Position numbers and translations under genes: made by a program. This document shows positions 1 through 7,665 of a stretch of 64,000 bases of DNA, piece by piece. Location: positions 744,001-808,000 of the forward strand of contig NZ_WSEN01000010.1 in the NCBI RefSeq assembly GCF_009758255.1. The letters run 5' to 3'. Source of the stretch: Microbacterium sp. MAH-37 (GTDB taxonomy: Bacteria; Actinomycetota; Actinomycetes; Actinomycetales; Microbacteriaceae). Below the pieces are notes generated by a model that made no database searches, was not told the DNA's origin, and worked only from the letters and a program-made list of their open reading frames with translations. Position 1 is the first letter of the stretch; the number at the start of each line of letters is the position of its first letter.

Positions 1-1141
1 GACGGGCCTCGGAGCCACGGTTCAGCTGCGAGAGCGCGATCACCGGCACCTGCAGCTCCTTGGCGAGCAGCTTCAGCGCGCGGGAGAACTCCGAGACCTC
101 CTGCTGGCGCGACTCGACCTTCTTACCGCTGGTCATCAGCTGCAGGTAGTCGATGACGATCATCCGCAGCCCGGCGCGCTGCTTGAGCCGACGGCACTTC
201 GCGCGGATCTCGACGAGCGTCATGTTCGGGCTGTCGTCGATGTACAGCGGCGCGTCGTTGATGCGGCCACGAGTGGCGGCGACGGTGGTCCAGTCACGCT
301 GGTCGAGCGTGCCCTTGCGCAGGTTCTGCAGCGGCACGGCGCCCTCGGCACTCAGCAGGCGCATCGCGATCTCGGCCTTGCCCATCTCGAGCGAGAAGAA
401 GATCGACGGCAGGTCGTTGCCGATGGACGCCGCCCGCGCGAAGTCCAGGGCCAGCGTCGACTTACCCATAGCGGGTCGGGCGGCGACGACGATCATCTGA
501 CCGCCGTGCAGGCCGTTTGTCAGCTCATCGAGCTCCTTGAACCCGGTCGGCACGCCGGTCATGGTGCCGTCACGGCCGCTCGCGGCCTCGATCTCCTCCA
601 GCGCGGCGTCGACGGCGATGGTCAGCGGGACGTAGTCCTCCGCCTCCTGCGTACCGGTGACGGAGTAGATCTCGGCCTGGGCGCTGTTGACGATCTCGGT
701 GGCGTCGCCCTGACCGTCGTAGCCGAGCTGGACGATGCGGGTGCCGGCATCCACCAGGCGACGCAGGATGGCGCGCTCGGCGACGATCTCTGCGTAGTAG
801 CCGGCGTTCGCCGCGGTCGGCACGATCGAGGTGAGCGTGTGCAGGTAGTCGGCGCCGCCGGCGCGCCCCAGCTCGCCGGTCTTGATCAGCTCATCGGTGA
901 CGGCGACCACATCGGTCGGCTCGCCGTGCGAGTACAGCGACAGCACGGCCTCGAAGATCAGCTCGTGCTTGGGCACGTAGAAGTCCGCGCCCTTGAGGGT
1001 CTCGAGCACGTCGGCCACGGCGTCGGCCGAGAGCATCATGCCGCCGAGGGTGCTCTGCTCTGCGAGCAGGTCGTGCGGAGGGGTGCGCTCGGGTCCGCGG
1101 GGTGCGCCCATCCGGTCCTCGGTGATGTCGGCGATCGACAC
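1..1141 (-). CDS. dnaB: Replicative DNA helicase DnaB (3' end outside window)
   Basis: Hexameric helicase that unwinds DNA at the replication fork. Only about the first 380 codons are present; the gene runs off the left edge. The N-terminal primase-interacting domain is followed by the RecA-like ATPase domain, with Walker A AARPAMGKST near residue 218 and the Walker B region MIVIDYLQLM near residue 325. I chose the GTG at 1141 because a GGAGGGAG ribosome site lies just upstream and the reading (VSIADITEDRMG) leads into the conserved PPHDLLAEQS. In many bacteria dnaB follows rplI directly; here about 10 kb of other genes separates them. A spacer with DnaA-box-like sites lies upstream. Confidence 0.97.
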   Translation of the reverse strand, partial: MSIADITEDRMGAPRGPERTPPHDLLAEQSTLGGMMLSADAVADVLETLKGADFYVPKHELIFEAVLSLYSHGEPTDVVAVTDELIKTGELGRAGGADYLHTLTSIVPTAANAGYYAEIVAERAILRRLVDAGTRIVQLGYDGQGDATEIVNSAQAEIYSVTGTQEAEDYVPLTIAVDAALEEIEAASGRDGTMTGVPTGFKELDELTNGLHGGQMIVVAARPAMGKSTLALDFARAASIGNDLPSIFFSLEMGKAEIAMRLLSAEGAVPLQNLRKGTLDQRDWTTVAATRGRINDAPLYIDDSPNMTLVEIRAKCRRLKQRAGLRMIVIDYLQLMTSGKKVESRQQEVSEFSRALKLLAKELQVPVIALSQLNRGSEAR

Positions 1142-1297
1142 AGTGCTCCCTCCGGCTCCGGCCACTCCAGGACGCACGATCCAGGAGTCGTGCGATCACG
1201 ATCGGATGCTCGTTCCGGGCCGCTGTGAACAGCGAATCACGCACCCCCGACATCCGGTCGCTCGACCACGCTAGAAGTCCGCCCTCCACAGTGCAAC

Positions 1298-1465
1298 ACA
1301 GCCTGTGGATAACTCTGTGGAGAGGATGCGGAGAACGTCGGAGTGTCTGTGAAGAACAGCTGTGGACAACTCAGTGGAGAGTTTCAATACGTACCCATTT
1401 TATGCCTCTTGATCAGCCTTTTCTATTTTCCTCACCCTGTGGATGGAAAACAATCTAAACCGATG
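1298..1465. promoter_or_regulatory. DnaA-box-like cluster with AT-rich tract
   Basis: The spacer from 1142 to 1708 has no gene. It contains TGTGGATAA at 1304-1312 (an exact DnaA box, TTATCCACA, on the minus strand), TGTGGACAA at 1361-1369 (TTGTCCACA, the form favoured in actinobacteria) and a weaker TGTGGATGG at 1438-1446. Bases 1381-1460 are about 39% GC by hand count, far below the rest of the window. Boxes next to an AT-rich stretch look like a small origin or a DnaA-controlled promoter for dnaB. Without dnaA/dnaN I do not call it oriC. Confidence 0.5.
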
Positions 1466-1589
1466 CTTGAAGGTTGCTCTCGTCGGCCCGATGATGTGCA
1501 CAACCTGGGGAGAACGGCCGCGCCCCGTCCTGCCGGGCCGCGACGGGGCGACACGCCCGGAATCCGTGCTCAGCACCCGAAGAAGACAC

Positions 1590-1618
1590 TCGACGGACTC
1601 AGCTTCGTGGCGTACTCT
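1590..1618 (+). promoter_or_regulatory. Candidate promoter of the first surface-protein gene
   Basis: TCGACG at 1590-1595 and TACTCT at 1613-1618 are separated by 17 bases, giving a weak -35/-10 pair. A leader of about 85 bases would follow before the GTG at 1709. Confidence 0.3.
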
Positions 1619-1708
1619 GTACGGAATCTGCGTGTCACCCGACCCGCACCACCCTGAACTACGACGATCCGAGACGCACCGCGCCTCATCCCGAACGGAG
1701 ACAGTCGA

Positions 1709-2860
1709 GTGACTGCCGCGACTTCCCGGCGCCGTGTGCCCACGGTCGCCATCTGGGGAGCACTGGGCGTCCTCGCCTGGGCGCTCATCGTCGCCCTGTT
1801 CGGCGGAGGCGCCGCGCACGCGTCGGATCGCGGGGCCCCGCACGACCGTCCGGCGGCCTCGAGTCAGCAGAGCTCTCATCAGGAGCGCGACGCCTCGCGC
1901 GCCGGCCGTGCGGCGGCGAATGCTCATCGCGCCGCCGCGCAGCTCGCGGCTCCGGTGACGAAGCACGCTGCGCCTCAGGGACAGCAGGCGCCTCAGGGAC
2001 AGCAGGCGAAGACGCAGGACCGAGGTCAGCACGCCGCAGCGAAGACGCAGGCGCCCGCCGCACAGGCGCCCGCCGCACAGGCGCCGGCCGCCGCAGCGCG
2101 CACGCGCCACACCGCGACGTCCCCCGACACCGAGCAGCGGGGCACGGTCGAGCCGGCGACGAAGCAGGCCACGCTCTCCTCGTTCACGGCCGTCGGCGGA
2201 GTCCGGAACCAGACGGATGCCACGGAGCCGACCCTTCGCTCCACCGATCAGGCTCGCGCCACCGATCAGGTCGACGTGCAGGGCACAGACCACGACGACG
2301 AAGCGTTCACCGTGAAGCGCACGGTCACGACCTCGACGTGGGCTGCGACCAGCGTCAAGTCCGTGTCGACCAGCGCCAAGAAGGCCCACCACGCCGCGTT
2401 CCACCAGGTCAGTCGCGGGGATCGCGACCGTGATCGCGCCCGCGGCTGGAACGACAACGGTCGTCACCGCGGTCACGATGCTCGTCCTGGACATCACCAC
2501 GCGGCCCCTGCCGCCGACTCCGCCGCCCCGAAGGCACGGAACGCGGCCGGCTCGTCATGGACTCTCACGGTCGCCGCCCACAATTCCAGCCCCACCGCCG
2601 CCGCCGCACCGAGCGCGGCTCCGGTGGAGGAGACCCACTCCGAACCGTACGGTCCGGCGGACGACACGGAGTTCTCGGTCCCGTCCGTGCCGACCCCGTC
2701 GACCACGACCTCCAGCAGCACCAGCGTCCCGCTCGCCGTCGCGACGCGTCCCGCCGGTGACCTGCTCGCCCAGGAGGGCACGCCCGTGCGTGCCGCAGAG
2801 GCCACGCAGTCCGTCGTGCCCGCGGCACCGGTGTTCACCACCGACGTCTCCCCCGACTGA
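1709..2860 (+). CDS. Secreted Ala/Thr/Gln/His-rich low-complexity protein
   Basis: I do not recognise a family. A short basic start (SRRR) leads into a hydrophobic segment at about residues 11-31 ending AHAS, which looks like a signal peptide or anchor. The remainder is low-complexity, with tandem PQGQQA and QAPAA units near residues 88-130, then His/Arg-rich and Ser/Thr/Pro-rich stretches. The GTG start at 1709 has GGAG eight bases upstream. The next gene (3271-4401) has a matching N-terminus (SRRRxPxxxIWGAxGVLAWA) and the same last residues, DVSPD, so the two are paralogues with unrelated middles. A surface or matrix role is inferred from export and composition only. Confidence 0.75.
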   Translation: MTAATSRRRVPTVAIWGALGVLAWALIVALFGGGAAHASDRGAPHDRPAASSQQSSHQERDASRAGRAAANAHRAAAQLAAPVTKHAAPQGQQAPQGQQAKTQDRGQHAAAKTQAPAAQAPAAQAPAAAARTRHTATSPDTEQRGTVEPATKQATLSSFTAVGGVRNQTDATEPTLRSTDQARATDQVDVQGTDHDDEAFTVKRTVTTSTWAATSVKSVSTSAKKAHHAAFHQVSRGDRDRDRARGWNDNGRHRGHDARPGHHHAAPAADSAAPKARNAAGSSWTLTVAAHNSSPTAAAAPSAAPVEETHSEPYGPADDTEFSVPSVPTPSTTTSSSTSVPLAVATRPAGDLLAQEGTPVRAAEATQSVVPAAPVFTTDVSPD

Positions 2861-2892
2861 TACTTCGGCCGCCATCCGTGCGGCCGTCCGAC

Positions 2893-3144
2893 ATGCTGCG
2901 ATGCTCCCCGCATCGCGGCATCCGGTGGCTCCGTCGACCCATGGTCCGGATCACCGGTGCGGATGCGCGGACCCGGCGAGGCACCTCCCCCCTCCCCGCC
3001 TCGTCGCCCGTCCCCTTCCGCAGTTCGGGGCATCGCGAAACCCCCTCCCCCTCCCTCGCGATCGCCCCTCGGATGCCGGTCGGCCTCCCCGCCACCGGCA
3101 TCCTCCTGGGCGGATGTCTCTCACCTCCCGAGAGGCATCCGCCC
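2893..3144 (+). ncRNA. Array of five hairpins with C-rich loops (6C-RNA-like candidate)
   Basis: Five stem-loops follow one another in the 410-base gap after the first surface-protein gene: 2893-2921 (12-bp stem, loop TCCCC), 2974-3006 (9-bp stem, loop ACCTCCCCCCTCCCC), 3027-3068 (12-bp stem with one bulge, loop AACCCCCTCCCCCTCCC), 3071-3103 (loop CTCCCC) and 3108-3144 (15-bp stem, loop ACCTCCC, then a T-rich tail). Every loop carries a C run. This resembles the actinobacterial 6C RNA, which has two stem-loops with at least six cytosines each, but here there are five. A possible -10 (GATACT) at 2859-2864 overlaps the stop codon of the preceding gene. It could be a separate small RNA or a 3' UTR. 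Confidence 0.5.
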
Positions 3145-3154
3145 CCTTCTCTTT
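3108..3154 (+). terminator. Terminator closing the first C-loop hairpin array
   Basis: A 15-bp stem (3108-3122 with 3130-3144, one T-G wobble) has loop ACCTCCC and is followed by CCTTCTCTTT. It should end transcripts from upstream and separate them from the next gene's promoter. Confidence 0.7.
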
Positions 3155-3183
3155 CCCCGCCGGGCCCGAGTCCCGATTCGCTG

Positions 3184-3213
3184 TGGACACGGTCGCGGCG
3201 CGAGGGGTAGTCT
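3184..3213 (+). promoter_or_regulatory. Promoter of the second surface-protein gene
   Basis: TGGACA at 3184-3189 (five of six bases match TTGACA) and TAGTCT at 3208-3213 are 18 bases apart. The start would lie near 3220, giving a leader of about 50 bases that carries the ribosome site GGGGAGG at 3255-3261. Confidence 0.5.
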
Positions 3214-3270
3214 CCCGCCATGGGCGCTTTGCGCCCTCGCGTTCGTCGTCTTCAGGGGAGGAAGCACAGC

Positions 3271-4401
3271 GTGAACCCGATGGTGTCCCGACGCCGCATC
3301 CCCGCGGCTGTCATCTGGGGTGCCTTCGGCGTGCTCGCCTGGGCCACGATCACGCTCATCTCCGGCGGTTCCGCCGCCCACGCCGACGAGACCGACAACC
3401 CGCTGGGCTCGCTCACCTCGGCCGTCACCGGCACCGTCCAGACCGTGACGTCTCCGGTCACGGATGCCCTGGAGCCCGTCACGAAGGCGGTCGCCCCGGT
3501 CGTCACGACGGTCACGAAGCCGGTCGAGCCGGTCGTGTCCAAGGTCGTCTCGCCCGTGGTCACGAAGGTGGTCACCCCGGTCGTCACGAAGGTGGTCGCC
3601 CCCGTCACCACGGCGGTGACGAAGCCTGTCGCCGCGGCCGTTCCGGGCGTCATCGACTCCACGGTCACCGCGGTCACGAGCACCCCCGTCGTCGGCGAGG
3701 TCGTCGCCCCGGTCGCGCAGGCCGCCGGCGACACGCTCACGTCCGTGACGGAGCCGGTCACCGGCATCCTGCGGAACGCACCGGTCTCGGCCGTCCTCGA
3801 TCCGGTGCTCGACGCCGTCAGCGGCGTTCCGATCGTCGGCGAGGTCGCAGACGGCCTCGGCGCGACGGAGCTGGTCCGTGACGTCGCCGGCGTGCTGGAT
3901 GCCACCACAGGCACCGTCACCGATGTGACGGACGCCGTGCTGCCGCCGGTCATCGACGCCGTCACGCCGCGGGACGAGGGCGACCCAGCCGGGCCCGCCA
4001 TGCCCGGCGTCGAACCTGCTCTGCCGACCGCCCCGGGCGCCTCGGAGGCGCCCCGCGCGGTCGATCCCTCCGCGGATTCCCCGGCCAGCAGTGCGCCCCG
4101 ATCCGCTGACGCGCTTGCACAGTTGTTCGCCTCCGCCGCGCACGCCCCGGCGCTCGCGACGGCATCGGATGCCGGCGCCCCGTCTGCACCGGCACCTGCC
4201 GATCCCGCCGCCCCGGTGCCGACTCCTGCCCCGGCCTCCTCTACGTCCTCCGCCGGTTCCGCCGGCGGCTCGGCGACCATGAACGCGCGCATCGACGATG
4301 CGCTGCAGAGCCCGGCCCTTCTCGGCCTCGGGACTGCCCAGGCGACCGACGACGTCCTGCCGACGTCTCCCGTCGCCGACTCCGACGTCTCCCCCGACTG
4401 A
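3271..4401 (+). CDS. Secreted Val/Thr/Pro-rich repeat protein
   Basis: Unrecognised exported protein, 376 residues. The start is SRRR plus a hydrophobic segment ending SAAHADE. Residues about 40-150 are imperfect short repeats of PVVTKV/PVTxAV type, predicted to form extended or beta structure. The C-terminal third is Ala/Ser/Pro-rich and ends in DVSPD, as in the preceding paralogue. I prefer the GTG at 3271 over the ATG at 3220: GGGGAGGA sits eight bases upstream, and this start aligns exactly with the paralogue's. The chaplin-like gene follows after 96 bases on the same strand, suggesting shared expression. A wall-associated structural role is inference. Confidence 0.75.
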   Translation: MNPMVSRRRIPAAVIWGAFGVLAWATITLISGGSAAHADETDNPLGSLTSAVTGTVQTVTSPVTDALEPVTKAVAPVVTTVTKPVEPVVSKVVSPVVTKVVTPVVTKVVAPVTTAVTKPVAAAVPGVIDSTVTAVTSTPVVGEVVAPVAQAAGDTLTSVTEPVTGILRNAPVSAVLDPVLDAVSGVPIVGEVADGLGATELVRDVAGVLDATTGTVTDVTDAVLPPVIDAVTPRDEGDPAGPAMPGVEPALPTAPGASEAPRAVDPSADSPASSAPRSADALAQLFASAAHAPALATASDAGAPSAPAPADPAAPVPTPAPASSTSSAGSAGGSATMNARIDDALQSPALLGLGTAQATDDVLPTSPVADSDVSPD

Positions 4402-4497
4402 CGGGGGTCTCGCTGTCGCCTGTGGGCGACGAAAGAACGCCGCGCGCATCCGCACGCGACATCCGAGACCCGAACCATCAGTCAGGGGGACTGAATC

Positions 4498-6345
4498 ATG
4501 CATGCAATCGTGAAGCGCGCCCTGTGGGGCACGCTCATCGCCGGCGGCATCACGCTGCTCGGCGCAACGGCCGCGAACGCGGCCGAGACCAACGGCCAGG
4601 ACGGAATCCTGTCCGGAACCCAGGCCGTCATCCCGATCAGCACACCGGTCCAGATCAGCGGCAACGCCGTGTCTGTGCTGGGCACATCGAAGGCCACGTC
4701 CACCACCGCACCGCCTGCCCAGCCCGCACCGGCACCCGCCGCGCACACGAGCGGTGGCGGCGGTGCGGCATCCGGCACGCAGGCGGTCGTGACCGTCAAC
4801 GTGCCGGTGACCGTCAAGAACGTGTCGGCCGCAGTGCTCGGCACCTCGAAGTCGACGTCGGCGCCCGCGCCGGCTGCGGCGCCCGCACCGGCCTCGCAGC
4901 CGATCATCACCACCTCGGGAGCTCAGGGAGTGCTCTCGGGAACCCAGGCCCTCGTGGCCGTGAACGCCCCGGTCACCGTGACCGGCAACAGCCTGTCGGT
5001 GCTCGGGAGCAGCACCGCCCACGACACCTCGGCCGCAACGGCACCCGCCGCTGCGGCACCCGCCTCCACGGCTCCCGCCCCGCAGGCCACGACCGACGGT
5101 GAGTCGTCGGTCGCCGGCGGCACCCAGGTAGTGGCCCCGGTCACCGCACCGATCAACGTCGGCGGCAACGCGATCTCCGTGCTCGGCAGGAGCACGGCGA
5201 CGGGCGGCAGCTCCGCTGCGGCGGCGCCGGCTGCCACCGCACCGGATGCCGCGACCGACGGTGAGTCGTCGGTCGCCGGCGGCACACAGGTGGTGGCCCC
5301 GGTCACCGCACCGATCACGATCGGCGGAAATGCGATCTCGGTGCTCGGCACGAGCACTGCGAAGGGCTCGCCGGCGGGCGCGCCCGCGGCATCCGCTGCT
5401 CCGGCGACGGACGCCGTCACCGGCGGAGATGACGCCATCCTCGGCGGCACCCAGGTGGTCGCGCCGGTGACGGCGCCGATCAGCGCCACCGGCAATGCGG
5501 TCTCGGTGCTCGGGAACAGCTCGGTGCTGGGCTCGGGAGCCACGGGCACGGCGCCCGCGGCATCCAGCGCTGCGGCGGCCACCGACGGCGAATCGTCGCT
5601 CGGCGGCGGATCGCAGGTCGTGGCCCCGATCACGGCACCCGTCACGGCCGGCGGCAACGCCATCGCCGTGCTGGGCACCAGCACCGTCGACCGCTCCGGA
5701 TCGTCCGGAACGGGGTCGAGCACGATGCCCGCTTCCGGCGCGACGACGGATGGCGAGGACTCGCTGCTCGGCGGCAGCCAGGTGCTCGCGCCGGTCACCG
5801 CGCCGGTCTCGGTCGTCGGCAATGCCGTCTCGGTCGTGGGCACGAGCACGGTGACCCGAGGTTCCGGCACGGGCGGCGGCGCGCCGTCCCTTCCGCTCAA
5901 CCCGGTGACCGACGGGCTCGGCTCGCTGCTGGGCGGCACGCAGGTGCTGGCACCGATCTCGGTGCCCATCACGATCGGCGGCAACGCCATCGCGGTGGTC
6001 GGCGAGAGCACGGTCGAGGACCCGGGCACGAACCCGGGAACCGACCCCGGAACGGATCCCGGAACGGACCCCGGAACGGACCCCGGAACGGACCCCGGCA
6101 TGGACCCCGGAACGGACCCCGGAACGGATCCCGGCACCGACCCCGGCACCGACCCCGGCACGGACCCGGGCACCGACCCCGGCACCGACCAGCCCGCTTC
6201 AGTGGGCGGCAGCGGCGCAGCGACTGCTGCGGGAGGTGACGCGCTCGCCTCGACCGGAGGGAACGGCGGGGCGCCGCTGCTTGCCGGCATCGCCGCGCTC
6301 CTGCTCCTGGCGGGTGCCGGACTCCTGCGACGCCGCGTCGCATGA
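4498..6345 (+). CDS. Wall-anchored protein with nine chaplin-like repeats
   Basis: 615-residue exported protein. A signal peptide (about 1-28, ending TAANA) is followed by nine repeats of roughly 30 residues between residues 37 and 505, consensus GGTQVVAPVTAPIxxGGNAISVLG. The pattern, with xSG(N/T)Q, P-V-x-x-P-V and GNxxxVxG, resembles the chaplin domain of Streptomyces amyloid surface proteins but has no cysteine. A (DPGT)n spacer spans about 508-565. The C-terminus is a sortase-type signal: LASTG (583-587), a hydrophobic stretch and RRRVA. No sortase is in the window. It is the last of three surface genes and ends before a strong terminator. Family membership is inferred from pattern and not from a search. 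Confidence 0.75.
   Translation: MHAIVKRALWGTLIAGGITLLGATAANAAETNGQDGILSGTQAVIPISTPVQISGNAVSVLGTSKATSTTAPPAQPAPAPAAHTSGGGGAASGTQAVVTVNVPVTVKNVSAAVLGTSKSTSAPAPAAAPAPASQPIITTSGAQGVLSGTQALVAVNAPVTVTGNSLSVLGSSTAHDTSAATAPAAAAPASTAPAPQATTDGESSVAGGTQVVAPVTAPINVGGNAISVLGRSTATGGSSAAAAPAATAPDAATDGESSVAGGTQVVAPVTAPITIGGNAISVLGTSTAKGSPAGAPAASAAPATDAVTGGDDAILGGTQVVAPVTAPISATGNAVSVLGNSSVLGSGATGTAPAASSAAAATDGESSLGGGSQVVAPITAPVTAGGNAIAVLGTSTVDRSGSSGTGSSTMPASGATTDGEDSLLGGSQVLAPVTAPVSVVGNAVSVVGTSTVTRGSGTGGGAPSLPLNPVTDGLGSLLGGTQVLAPISVPITIGGNAIAVVGESTVEDPGTNPGTDPGTDPGTDPGTDPGTDPGMDPGTDPGTDPGTDPGTDPGTDPGTDPGTDQPASVGGSGAATAAGGDALASTGGNGGAPLLAGIAALLLLAGAGLLRRRVA
6040..6190 (+). repeat. Tandem DPGT-coding repeat
   Basis: About fourteen near-identical 12-base units (GACCCCGGAACG and close variants) encode D-P-G-T, with one unit reading D-P-G-M. 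They form the proline/glycine spacer before the wall-sorting signal. Such arrays often change copy number between strains. Confidence 0.9.
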
Positions 6346-6346
6346 C

Positions 6347-6388
6347 CGTGTCCGGGAGACCCTGCATGCGCAGGGTCTCCCGGACGCA
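6347..6388 (+). terminator. Strong terminator after the chaplin-like gene
   Basis: TCCGGGAGACCCTGC (6351-6365) pairs perfectly with GCAGGGTCTCCCGGA (6370-6384) across the loop ATGC, five bases after the stop codon. Confidence 0.8.
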
Positions 6389-6450
6389 CCACAGACCCCC
6401 GTGGACATCGGCGTCATCGCCGGAGGGGCAGCCGCGTCGATGTCCACGGT

Positions 6451-6592
6451 GCGGATGACCGGACCTCCCAACCGGCATCCGCGCTCCAGGCCGTGATCGT
6501 CTCCCAACCATCCCGGTCACCCCTGGAGTGGCGGCGCGCTCCGGCGCCTGCCAGGCGGGTGTCTCCGAACCTCCCAATCGGAGACACCCGCC
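6451..6592 (+). ncRNA. Second hairpin array with CTCCCAA loops
   Basis: Three stem-loops lie in the 336-base gap before the ABC importer. 6451-6482 has an 11-bp stem with one bulged A and loop ACCTCCCAA. 6484-6528 has two stacked 7-bp stems and loop TCTCCCAACCATCC. 6554-6592 has a perfect 15-bp stem and the identical loop ACCTCCCAA. All three loops contain CTCCCAA although the stems differ, which suggests the loops are the selected part. A further inverted repeat at 6399-6410/6438-6449 precedes them. This may be a small RNA that pairs through its loops with G-rich ribosome sites, as proposed for 6C RNA. It is unproven and no clear promoter was found. Confidence 0.45.
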
Positions 6593-6597
6593 CTTCT
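6554..6597 (+). terminator. Terminator hairpin closing the second array
   Basis: GGCGGGTGTCTCCGA (6554-6568) pairs perfectly with 6578-6592 and is followed by CTTCT. It insulates the ABC importer from upstream transcription. Confidence 0.7.
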
Positions 6598-6681
6598 CGC
6601 GCCCGCGGCCCTGCCGGGCGCGCGCCGGTGGGATGATTGTTCCGACAGCGACCGCCTCGGACGCCTCGTCCCGGAGGAAAC

Positions 6682-7665
6682 ATGCCCCGCACCCTGCGCA
6701 CGCTCGCAGCCCTGTCCCTCGCCGCACTGGCCGTTCCCGGCCTGGCGTCCTGTACCGCTGACGCCTCCGCCGCTCCGGAACCGACGTCCCCGGTATCCGC
6801 CGCCGTCACCGTCGACAACTGCGGCACCGAGGTGACCGTCGACGGTCCGCCGCAGCGCATCGTCACGGTGAAGTCGTCCACGCTCGAACTCGCCCTCGCC
6901 CTCGGCGCGGGCGATCGCATCGTCGGCACCGCCTACTCCGACGGGCCGCTGCCTGCCGACCTCGCGTCGGCCGGAGCCGACATCCCGGTGCTCGCCGACA
7001 AGGTTCCCTCGCAAGAGGCCGTGCTCGCCTTGAACCCCGACTTCGTGTTCGCGGGCTGGGAGTCGAACTTCTCGGCCGACGGCGTCGGCGAGCGCGACGC
7101 CCTGCAGCAGCTCGGCGTCACGACCTACGTCGCCCCCGCCGCGTGCCAGGAGAAGGAGTACCAGCCCGATCCGCTCACCTTCGACGCCGTGTTCGACTCG
7201 TTCCTGCAGGCAGGCGACCTGCTCGGAGAGAAGGCGGCCGCGCAGAAGCTCGTCGCCGCGCAGAAGGCGCAGCTGGCGAAGCTCACCCCCGACGACCGAG
7301 GACTGACCGCCGTCTGGTACTCCTCCGGCAGCGACCAGCCGTTCGTCGGCGCCGGCATCGGCGCCCCGCAGCTGCTCATGCACAGCGCCGGGCTGACCAA
7401 CGCCTTCGCCGATGTGAAGGAGAGCTGGTTCTCCACGTCGTGGGAGAAGGTCGCCGACCTCGACCCGGATGTGATCGTGCTGGTCGATTCGACCTGGAAC
7501 ACCGCGCAGCACAAGATCGACGTGCTGAAGGCGAACCCGGTGACCTCCACGCTGAAGGCCGTACGCGACGACGCCTTCCTCACCGTCGACTTCCCGGCCA
7601 CCGAGTCGGGGGTGCGCAACGTCGACGCCGTCTCCTCGCTGATCGACCAGCTGGCGGAGCGATGA
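6682..7665 (+). CDS. ABC importer substrate-binding lipoprotein (iron-siderophore/cobalamin type)
   Basis: 327-residue extracytoplasmic binding protein of the FecB/BtuF class. The signal sequence ends in the lipobox LASC (Cys24), so it should be tethered to the outer face of the membrane. The mature part begins with CGTEVTVDGPPQRIVTVKS, the usual start of this fold. The ATG at 6682 has GGAGG seven bases upstream; an ATG at 6637 lacks a ribosome site and would bury the signal peptide. It overlaps the permease gene by four bases (ATGA). Substrate cannot be told from sequence, and no recognisable iron-repressor box lies upstream. Confidence 0.9.
   Translation: MPRTLRTLAALSLAALAVPGLASCTADASAAPEPTSPVSAAVTVDNCGTEVTVDGPPQRIVTVKSSTLELALALGAGDRIVGTAYSDGPLPADLASAGADIPVLADKVPSQEAVLALNPDFVFAGWESNFSADGVGERDALQQLGVTTYVAPAACQEKEYQPDPLTFDAVFDSFLQAGDLLGEKAAAQKLVAAQKAQLAKLTPDDRGLTAVWYSSGSDQPFVGAGIGAPQLLMHSAGLTNAFADVKESWFSTSWEKVADLDPDVIVLVDSTWNTAQHKIDVLKANPVTSTLKAVRDDAFLTVDFPATESGVRNVDAVSSLIDQLAER

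Noticed and set aside
1260-1465. Calling the DnaA-box cluster oriC
   Set aside because: dnaA and dnaN are not adjacent, and only three sites were found. It is kept as a regulatory or origin-like feature.
3220-3270. ATG at 3220 as the start of the second surface-protein gene
   Set aside because: It has no ribosome site and adds a basic segment absent from the paralogue; the GTG at 3271 aligns with it exactly.
3121-5022. A 633-codon minus-strand frame across the two surface-protein genes
   Set aside because: Low-complexity Arg/Gly/His translation is antisense to exported proteins with good starts, signals and terminators.
6040-6190. Tandem 12-base units as a possible CRISPR array
   Set aside because: The units are contiguous with no spacers and encode DPGT in frame; it is a coding tandem repeat.
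7143-7661. Longer frames upstream of the FecCD permease start
   Set aside because: They overlap the binding-protein gene; the ATGA-coupled ATG at 7662 gives the normal length.
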